5,221 nt of DNA, taken from assembly GCA_009843675.1 (NCBI GenBank), contig VYCZ01000338.1, forward strand, positions 1 to 5,221, written 5' to 3'. The notes beneath the pieces were generated by a model, which saw only the letters and a list, made by a program, of their open reading frames with translations, was not told where the DNA came from and searched no databases. Position numbers and translations under genes: made by a program. The stretch comes from Gammaproteobacteria bacterium (lineage in GTDB: Bacteria; Pseudomonadota; Gammaproteobacteria; Eutrophobiales; Eutrophobiaceae). Below, piece after piece: positions 1 through 5,221 of this stretch (its first letter is position 1; each line of letters opens with the position of its first letter).

Positions 1-401
1 CTGACAGGCAGCATGATGAGTTGCTGGCAGGCATCAAGCTACCCCAACCCCCACAGCGGAGTCGTGATATCTATATTAAAGTCGGCAGGCGCTCAGCCAC
101 GGAAGTAGCCATCGTCGGTCTGGCTGCCCGTGTGGCGCTGGGGGAAGATGAAAAACGCGTCGAAGATGTGCGTCTGGCAGTATGCTCCGTAAGCCCCATG
201 CCAAAACGTCTGTATGAAATAGAACGCGTTATAAACGGACAGGAGATAAGCGACAGCCTGCTGGATGAGGCAGGGGACATGTTGCTCAAACACATTGAAC
301 CCATCGACGACGTCAGGGCTTCAAAAAAATACCGCTCGATGGTCGCGCCCCGTATCCTGAAGCAGGCAATCTCCTCCTGCATACAAAATGTACCGGGGTA
401 A
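1..401 (+). CDS. Molybdenum hydroxylase FAD-binding (medium) subunit, C-terminal fragment
   Basis: This is the 3' end of a gene cut by the left window edge. The frame is open from base 3 to the TAA at 399-401 and gives 132 residues. A TTG at 21-23 lies in the frame but is more likely an internal Leu, because the matching sequence continues upstream (DELLAGIKLP, like the DELI-x-x-I-x-(I/L)-P stretch of the family). The visible part is the C-terminal domain of the CoxM/XdhB-type flavoprotein: YIKVGRRSATEVAIVGLAA at fragment residues 24-42, the SPMPKRLYEIE region near 63-73, and DDVRASKKYRSMV near 102-114. In this family the subunit binds FAD and passes electrons from the iron-sulfur subunit to the final acceptor. 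The FAD-binding N-terminal half is outside the window, so cofactor motifs and a possible extra 4Fe-4S insert (as in 4-hydroxybenzoyl-CoA reductase) cannot be judged. Only 9 bases separate it from the next gene, which supports one operon. The family call is secure; the substrate is not known. Confidence 0.9.
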   Translation, partial: DRQHDELLAGIKLPQPPQRSRDIYIKVGRRSATEVAIVGLAARVALGEDEKRVEDVRLAVCSVSPMPKRLYEIERVINGQEISDSLLDEAGDMLLKHIEPIDDVRASKKYRSMVAPRILKQAISSCIQNVPG

Positions 402-410
402 TTTTCGCCT

Positions 411-878
411 ATGGAACTGACATTCAAGGTCAACGGACGCACGGAACACCTGGAACTGGAAGGTCACGAGACCCTGCTTGATGTCCTGCGGGACGATTTG
501 AACCTGACCGGGACCAAGGAGGGCTGCCGGGAAGGCGAATGCGGCGCCTGTACCGTGCTGGTCAATGGCCGGGCCGTTGACTCCTGCATATATGCGGCCA
601 TGGCGGCACATGATGCTGATGTTGAAACGGTTGAAGGACTTGCGAAAAACGGCCGGCTGAATTCCCTGCAAACCGCTTTCGCTGAGTCAGGCGGCGTGCA
701 ATGCGGTTTTTGCACGCCCGGTTTCCTGATGATGTTGACGGCGCTGCTGGACAGGTACCCACAGCCGGACCAGGTACAGGTTCGGGATGCACTGTCGGGC
801 AATATCTGCCGGTGTACGGGGTATGCACAGATCGAAGAAGCTGTCGAAAGATACCTGGAACAGGGAAAAATCGAATGA
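411..878 (+). CDS. Molybdenum hydroxylase [2Fe-2S] (small) subunit
   Basis: A complete 155-residue protein, the usual length for CoxS/XdhC-type small subunits. It carries two [2Fe-2S] clusters that relay electrons from the Mo centre to FAD. The N-terminal plant-ferredoxin domain (about 1-75) has Cys39, Cys44, Cys47 and Cys59 in the pattern C-x4-C-x2-C-x11-C. The C-terminal all-helical domain (about 80-150) has Cys98 and Cys101 in QCGFCTPG, and Cys133 and Cys135 in GNICRCTGY. All eight ligands are present. Gln97, just before Cys98, is the conserved residue near the pterin cofactor in this family. No signal peptide or twin-arginine motif is seen, so a cytoplasmic enzyme is expected. The ATG at 411 begins the conserved first strand directly; a weak GGGG lies 12 bases upstream, and the gene may depend on coupling to the gene before it. 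Its stop overlaps the start of the large subunit (ATGA at 875-878). Confidence 0.97.
   Translation: MELTFKVNGRTEHLELEGHETLLDVLRDDLNLTGTKEGCREGECGACTVLVNGRAVDSCIYAAMAAHDADVETVEGLAKNGRLNSLQTAFAESGGVQCGFCTPGFLMMLTALLDRYPQPDQVQVRDALSGNICRCTGYAQIEEAVERYLEQGKIE
862..866 (+). promoter_or_regulatory. Probable ribosome binding site for the large subunit
   Basis: AGGGA lies 8 bases before the ATG at 875, inside the last codons of the small-subunit gene. Together with the ATGA overlap it supports 875 as the start of the large subunit rather than the in-frame ATG at 701. It is a moderate match to the Shine-Dalgarno core, and the assignment is by position only. Confidence 0.45.
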
Positions 879-3169
879 GCCTGCTGGGTGAAAGTCTGGT
901 GCGCGCCGATGCCGCGGGGAAACTTACCGGGGAAGCCAGGTATACGGTCGATTATGACGGTAAGGACCTGCTCCATGGCTCCCTGTTGCGGTCGCCGGTA
1001 CCGGCCGGCCAGATCAAGGCCATTGATACGACCGTGGCGGAGTCATTACCCGGGGTAAGGTGCGTGGTAACGGCACGGGACGTGCCTGATACACGCGCCG
1101 GATGGGTGCTGCGTGAACAGGCCCTGTTTGCCGGGGGGCAGGTGCGCTTTGAAGGCGAAGCCATTGCCGCTGTTGCCGCCGATACGCCGGAACAGGCAAG
1201 AGCGGCCGTCGCCGCAATAAAACTGGATCTCACAGAGACACAAGCAGTAGGCGACATGGAAAGCGCACTCGCAGAAAATGCGCCACTCGTACACCCGGAA
1301 TGGAAATCCTACCGGCCGGCCAGTGGCGAGGATTACCCGCGCTATGGAAATATCGCCTCCGAACTGATGGCGGACAATGATGATGTCGATGTTGCATTCG
1401 CCAACGCCGATGTCATCGTAGAAGATGAATTTACCAGCAATCGCCAGTACCAGGCCTATATCGAGCCCAAGAGCGCCGTCGGAATTTACCGGGACGGCCG
1501 CTATACTATTCATACAGGCCATCAATATCCGTTTAACGTCAGGGATCGTGTCGCGCAGTATCTCGATGTGCGCCCATCGCAGATCCGTGTTATCGGACAT
1601 TCCATCGGCGGCGGGTTCGGCGCAAAGCTGGATACAGGGCTGGAACCTTACGCGGCAATCCTGTCAAGGCTTGCAGGGGGGCGTCCGGTAAAACTGGTCA
1701 ACAATCGCACTGAAGACATGCGGACGTGCCCCAGTCGTGAAAATGCCGTAATAAAAATACGCTCTGCACTGGACAAACAGGGAAACCTGCTCGGACGCGA
1801 GCTTATATGCCATATGGATAACGGCGCGTATTCCGGCGAAATGGCATTTATGCCAAGTGTTATCTTCCACATGGCCGGGTCCGTCTACAAGGTCGGCAAT
1901 ATCCGCGTCATTTCACGCCTGGTGTACACGAATACCGCACCCACGGGCGCCATGCGCGGAGTCTCCGGGGTCTATTTCTTTGCCTTCCAGGAACGGCATA
2001 TGGATCATATTGCCGATGAACTGGGTATTGACCGCCGCGAATATCGCCTCAATAACCTGGTCAAGAGTGGCGACACCTTGTTGAACGGCCAGGTACTCGA
2101 TGATGCCGATATACTGCGCAAAGGGTTTGAAAAAATGGAGGAAGCTGCGCCCTGGACACAGTTGAATAAAAATAAAACACCATGGCGTGGAGTCGGTATC
2201 GCCGCGGGCACCTGGATAACCAATACCATGCCGGGTTCCGTGCAGTTGAAACTGAACGAAGACGGCACGGTGACGGTCGTCACTGCCGCCACTGACAACG
2301 GGTCGGGCGCCGTATCCATGGGTATCACGCAAATTGTCGCCGAACATTTTGGCCTGGGCACCGGCGATATCGTGGTAACCATGCCGGATACCGATGCAGC
2401 CGCTTACGACGGCGGTTCACAGGGGAGTCGCACCACGCATATTGTCGGACGCGCTGCCGGCATTGCAGCAGACGAGTTGAAAGGGATGATATTCGATGTG
2501 GCTTCCGGCATGCTGGAAGCCGGCAGGGATGATCTTGAACTGGTAAACGGGCAGGTCGGTGTTGTCGGGTACCCGGATTCCCGCATCTCCCTGGGAGATA
2601 TCGCAATGGCTGCAACATGGAGCCGCGGCCCGTTATCCGCAAGCGGCAGCTATACCACCGAGCCCGTTCCCTTCAACCCCGGTTGCGCCAGTGGCATGCT
2701 GTTTCCCTATTTCCCGTCACCCACATATCATGTTCATCTCGCCGAGGTCGAGGTAAATCCGGTTACCGGAAATGTGCGCGTTGTACGTTATATCGTTGTC
2801 CAGGAAGTCGGACGCGTCATTAACCCGGCAGGTGTCAGGGGGCAGATACAGGGCTCAGTGGTACAGGGCATCGGGCATGCGCTGTATGAAAGCCTGCGTA
2901 TCAGGGACTCCCGCTACCTGGAAAGATCACTGGAAGCCTACCGGCTGCCCCTCGCGGTGGATATGCCGGAAGTGGAGGTCATTACCATGGAACACCCCCA
3001 TTCACTCGGCCCTTTCGGCGCAAAAGGGGTAGGGGAACCGGCAATAACACTGGCTCCTGCCACGATCGCCTGTGCGGTTAGCGACGCACTGGGCAGACCG
3101 TTCAACAGGATACCGATCACCCCGGAAGCCGTGCTCGAGGCCATTGTCGAAAAAGAAAAACAGCGTTGA
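875..3169 (+). CDS. Molybdenum hydroxylase molybdopterin-binding (large, catalytic) subunit
   Basis: A complete 764-residue protein, the normal length for separate large subunits of the xanthine oxidase family. It binds the Mo-molybdopterin cofactor and catalyses substrate hydroxylation with water as oxygen source. The a/b hammerhead domain spans about 17-125 (GEARYTVDY, DTPEQARAAV). The first Moco-binding domain, about 180-400, has Gln217 in the TGHQYPF strand and the GGGFGAK motif at 245-251. It also has Arg361 in GAMRGVSG, where CO dehydrogenases have AYRCSFR or AYRGAGR. The second Moco domain, about 430-735, has GGSQGSRTT at 513-521, INPAGVRGQIQGSVVQG near 649-665, and the catalytic Glu721 in GAKGVGEP. 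Leu252 follows GGGFGAK where xanthine dehydrogenase has the purine-positioning Glu. The ATG at 875 was chosen because it overlaps the upstream stop, has a ribosome site, and begins the family's usual N-terminus; the frame is open further upstream (ATG at 701), but that stretch has no family sequence. No twin-arginine signal is seen. The catalytic residues look intact; the substrate is unassigned (aldehyde, aromatic or N-heterocycle possible). Confidence 0.95.
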   Translation: MSLLGESLVRADAAGKLTGEARYTVDYDGKDLLHGSLLRSPVPAGQIKAIDTTVAESLPGVRCVVTARDVPDTRAGWVLREQALFAGGQVRFEGEAIAAVAADTPEQARAAVAAIKLDLTETQAVGDMESALAENAPLVHPEWKSYRPASGEDYPRYGNIASELMADNDDVDVAFANADVIVEDEFTSNRQYQAYIEPKSAVGIYRDGRYTIHTGHQYPFNVRDRVAQYLDVRPSQIRVIGHSIGGGFGAKLDTGLEPYAAILSRLAGGRPVKLVNNRTEDMRTCPSRENAVIKIRSALDKQGNLLGRELICHMDNGAYSGEMAFMPSVIFHMAGSVYKVGNIRVISRLVYTNTAPTGAMRGVSGVYFFAFQERHMDHIADELGIDRREYRLNNLVKSGDTLLNGQVLDDADILRKGFEKMEEAAPWTQLNKNKTPWRGVGIAAGTWITNTMPGSVQLKLNEDGTVTVVTAATDNGSGAVSMGITQIVAEHFGLGTGDIVVTMPDTDAAAYDGGSQGSRTTHIVGRAAGIAADELKGMIFDVASGMLEAGRDDLELVNGQVGVVGYPDSRISLGDIAMAATWSRGPLSASGSYTTEPVPFNPGCASGMLFPYFPSPTYHVHLAEVEVNPVTGNVRVVRYIVVQEVGRVINPAGVRGQIQGSVVQGIGHALYESLRIRDSRYLERSLEAYRLPLAVDMPEVEVITMEHPHSLGPFGAKGVGEPAITLAPATIACAVSDALGRPFNRIPITPEAVLEAIVEKEKQR

Positions 3170-3280
3170 TGCTTCAGCCGCTATCGTTCCGAATATAACC
3201 CACGCCGATGGGGACAGAATGTGTCTGTCCCCGGAAATTACACAGCAAACGTTATGCCTGTCCCGCACGCCCTGGTGTGC
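3170..3280. other. Convergent intergenic gap
   Basis: This 111-base gap separates the stop of the large subunit from the stop of the convergent receptor gene. I see no supported reading frame and no RNA gene in it. Its only clear structure is the hairpin at 3210-3232. No run of T follows that hairpin on either strand, so a classic intrinsic terminator is not shown for either gene. Confidence 0.7.
3210..3232. repeat. GGGGACAGA inverted repeat, REP-like palindrome
   Basis: The arms GGGGACAGA (3210-3218) and TCTGTCCCC (3224-3232) are perfectly complementary: a 9-bp stem with a 5-base loop, ATGTG. It starts 41 bases after the large-subunit stop and ends 49 bases before the receptor stop. From general knowledge, GGGGACAG/CTGTCCCC palindromes are common short dispersed repeats in gammaproteobacterial genomes, often near REP-associated tyrosine transposases; only one copy and no transposase is present here, so that class is inferred. 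It could also act as a transcription barrier or mRNA-stabilising hairpin for both convergent transcripts. It lacks a T tract on either side. Confidence 0.6.
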
Positions 3281-5221
3281 TTAGAAAGAATAGGTCAGTG
3301 TCGCGCCGTAGACTCTCGGCGGGGCAAAAACCTTTTGTGCGTACCCCAGGGGATAAAATGTTGCCTGCCGGTACAGCGTTTTATTATTGGAAACATTCCT
3401 CACATAACCGCGCAGTTCCCAATTCTCGTTAATACCAAGGGTGACGAGCACGTTATGCTTGAACTCGTCCGGCAGCTCTGCCGCCGGTTCGGCAAAGTTG
3501 GCTGAATTGCGCTCACCTAGGTAGCTCCAGTCCCATTGCAGATCAAGGCTGAAATCTCCCTGCAGCGGTACCCGGACGTTGATGGCGCCGTTGGCGCTGA
3601 CGGTCGGCGACATTGCCATATCGCGATCGGCAACATAACCCGGGGCGGGCCCGTTGACGTCTTCAATGTTGGTTTCCAGTAATCCGATACCGCCGCGCAG
3701 GCGGATATTGTCCGAAACCGCCATATCGACTTCCAGTTCCGCGCCATAGGACGAGGCATCGGTATTTTCAACCACGCCGCCGAAACTCAAAAAGTTCCAT
3801 ACCTGGAAGTCGTTGTAATCGTAATAGAACAGCGAGCCGTTCACGCGTAACCGCCCATCCATGAATGACGCTTTCTCGCCGATTTCATAGGCTATATTGG
3901 TTTCGGATTCATAGGGTATGAGGCTGGGATTTATTCCTATCTGAGTTGAGTAGAAGCCGTTATTGAAGCCTCCTGCCTTGCTGCTGCTGGAAATTGACGC
4001 AAACAGCAATACGTTATCGTTGACTTCGAGGTTGGCGCCGACCCGCCATGACAGGAGTGTCTCCTTGTAGCTGTCCCGGTAAGGGTTCGGTATGCCTGGT
4101 CCGTCCGGCGGCAAAAAGCAGTTGGACGGAATGGGGAAACCGGGACAGGAGCGCAGTGTTGCATTGTCCCGCTCGTGGAAATCCTTCTTGTCGCGCCCGA
4201 CGCGCAGCCCGCCGATCAGGGTCCAGCGGTCAATGTTATATTCAAACTGTCCGAAGGCCGAATACGATTCCGTCGATTGTGTCCAGTCCCCGGCCAGGGC
4301 AATGGGAAAGAACAAGCCGTTGTACAAACCGGTCGCAGGATCGGTTGCCAACGGCCCGAAAATCGGAATATTGAAGGTTGCCGACGGCAGGTTTTCCGCA
4401 TCCTGGTACATGTAATACGCACCGACTGTCCAGGTAAGATCCCCTGTGTTTTTTGCCGCGCGCAATTCCGTCGTTACCCAGTCGGATTCATAGGGGAAAT
4501 CCGCGAAACAAAGCCGATTGGGGCTGGCGTCACAGTCTTCCACTAGCTCACGGTCCAGTTTGATATAACCGGTCAGCGAAGTCAGTGTGATATCGCCTAC
4601 GTCCTTCTCAATCCGTGCAAGAATGCTCCAGCCATCCTGGTCAAGACTTTGCGATTCACTCGTGTGCGAAACGTTGTTCGAAGTTATGCCGAAATTTCTC
4701 GGGTTATAACCGGCGTTGTCGGTTCCACCGGGATTCTCGATACCCACACCGCTGACCGGGTCAACAGACATCGGTACCGTTCCGTAGTACATGTGCCGGG
4801 TTGAGGTGTCGGAGTATTCTCCCTTTATATTGATGCGCCAGTCGTTGCCGGGTTCAAACAGCAGCTGGGCCCGAACGCTATCGGTCCCGGCCTGACCGCC
4901 GTTACCCAGATCCGGGGCCAGGTTCTTGATATAGCCTTTGTTGTGATGGGACAGGAACGAGACGCGCCCGGCCACCTTGTCCGTTAATGCGCCGCCGATA
5001 CCGCCTTCCGCCTTGATTTCATCAAAGCGGCCGCCGCCCAGTGAAATGAAACCCTGGGGTTCGAATGTCGGTTTGGCGGTGACATAATGCACCAGCCCGG
5101 CAGTGGCATTTCTGCCGAACAGCGTGCCCTGCGGTCCGCGCAGCACTTCCGCCCGTTCGATATCGAACATGGAGAAATCAACGGCGGGCACGGAGACCAG
5201 GTAGAACTCGTCCACGTACAA
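3281..5221 (-). CDS. TonB-dependent outer-membrane receptor, N-terminally cut by window edge
   Basis: The frame is open from the right edge to the TAA at 3283-3281, giving 646 residues. The first codon, TTG at 5221-5219, is most likely an internal Leu, since YVDEFYL belongs mid-plug in this family. The family imports iron chelates, vitamins or other scarce compounds across the outer membrane using TonB energy. The end of the plug domain is visible at fragment residues 1-55: FDIERAEVLRGPQGTLFGRN at 19-38, then a VHYVTAKP strand at 44-51. The rest is a beta-barrel of alternating strands and long loops, with the KAGGFN motif at 415-420 and the C-terminal strand PPRVYGATLTYSF ending in Phe, the usual outer-membrane insertion signal. 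Two Cys pairs, Cys230/Cys238 and Cys359/Cys368, lie in likely outer loops and may form disulfides. Signal peptide, TonB box and first plug half are missing, as is the promoter. The sequence resembles the large oxidative-proteobacterial receptor group often annotated loosely as siderophore receptors; the ligand cannot be told. Confidence 0.93.
   Translation of the reverse strand: MYVDEFYLVSVPAVDFSMFDIERAEVLRGPQGTLFGRNATAGLVHYVTAKPTFEPQGFISLGGGRFDEIKAEGGIGGALTDKVAGRVSFLSHHNKGYIKNLAPDLGNGGQAGTDSVRAQLLFEPGNDWRINIKGEYSDTSTRHMYYGTVPMSVDPVSGVGIENPGGTDNAGYNPRNFGITSNNVSHTSESQSLDQDGWSILARIEKDVGDITLTSLTGYIKLDRELVEDCDASPNRLCFADFPYESDWVTTELRAAKNTGDLTWTVGAYYMYQDAENLPSATFNIPIFGPLATDPATGLYNGLFFPIALAGDWTQSTESYSAFGQFEYNIDRWTLIGGLRVGRDKKDFHERDNATLRSCPGFPIPSNCFLPPDGPGIPNPYRDSYKETLLSWRVGANLEVNDNVLLFASISSSSKAGGFNNGFYSTQIGINPSLIPYESETNIAYEIGEKASFMDGRLRVNGSLFYYDYNDFQVWNFLSFGGVVENTDASSYGAELEVDMAVSDNIRLRGGIGLLETNIEDVNGPAPGYVADRDMAMSPTVSANGAINVRVPLQGDFSLDLQWDWSYLGERNSANFAEPAAELPDEFKHNVLVTLGINENWELRGYVRNVSNNKTLYRQATFYPLGYAQKVFAPPRVYGATLTYSF

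Noticed and set aside
21..23. TTG as the true start of the first gene
   Set aside because: The frame is open to the window edge, and the residues before and after TTG match the middle of the FAD-subunit family.
701..874. N-terminal extension of the large subunit from the ATG at 701
   Set aside because: It lies fully inside the small-subunit gene in another frame, and its residues are the out-of-frame reading of the second iron-sulfur domain. The normal family N-terminus starts at 875.
464..976. Long minus-strand frame of 170 residues across the small-subunit gene
   Set aside because: It is a shadow of a well-supported + strand gene; it has low-complexity Ser/Arg-rich content and no recognisable domain.
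999..1323. 14-base direct repeat TACCGGCCGGCCAG at 999-1012 and 1310-1323
   Set aside because: Both copies are within the large-subunit gene, are read in different frames (VPAGQ and YRPAS), and consist of simple CCGG units. Chance in GC-rich coding DNA is enough to explain it.
1046..1600. Minus-strand frame of 184 residues inside the large-subunit gene
   Set aside because: It is antisense to conserved catalytic sequence and has no recognisable family motif.
1946..1970. Calling the operon coxMSL, carbon monoxide dehydrogenase
   Set aside because: The gene order fits, but the large subunit lacks the AYRCSFR signature of true CO dehydrogenase and also the AYRGAGR form II motif.
3265..3280. Small hairpin GCACGC-CCTG-GTGTGC just after the receptor stop
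   Set aside because: The stem is 6 bp with one G-T pair on the + strand, becomes mismatched on the - strand where a receptor terminator would have to form, and has no T run.

Overview
The window reads as chromosomal DNA from a Gram-negative proteobacterium. The outer-membrane TonB-dependent receptor shows the Gram-negative envelope. The short GGGGACAG-type palindrome and the receptor style suggest a gammaproteobacterium, perhaps an aquatic or uncultured one, but that placement is inference. Base composition and codon use look even across all genes, and I see no integrase, transposase, tRNA, rRNA or CRISPR array.

Layout: bases 1-3169 on the + strand hold a tight three-gene operon for a molybdenum hydroxylase of the xanthine oxidase family. 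In order these are the C-terminal end of the FAD-binding (medium) subunit, cut by the left window edge; the complete [2Fe-2S] (small) subunit; and the complete molybdopterin-binding (large) subunit. The medium and small genes are 9 bases apart, and the small and large genes overlap in ATGA, so they are probably co-transcribed and translationally coupled. Bases 3170-3280 are a short non-coding gap with one strong GC-rich hairpin of the GGGGACAGA/TCTGTCCCC type. Bases 3281-5221 on the - strand encode a TonB-dependent outer-membrane receptor that converges on the operon. Its N-terminus (signal peptide, TonB box, first part of the plug) lies beyond the right edge.

How they would work: the substrate would be hydroxylated, or dehydrogenated with water as oxygen source, at the Mo centre of the large subunit. 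Electrons would pass through the two [2Fe-2S] clusters of the small subunit to FAD in the medium subunit, and then to an acceptor. No export signal is visible, so the enzyme is probably cytoplasmic. The medium-small-large order is that of coxMSL, but the large subunit lacks both CO dehydrogenase active-site signatures and also lacks the purine-positioning Glu of xanthine dehydrogenase. The substrate is therefore unknown, most likely an aldehyde, N-heterocycle or other aromatic. The receptor might import a related compound, but it is on the opposite strand and the link is only positional.

I found no clearly new system. The most useful leads are the unassigned active-site signature of the large subunit, the palindromic element between the convergent genes, and the loop features of the receptor.
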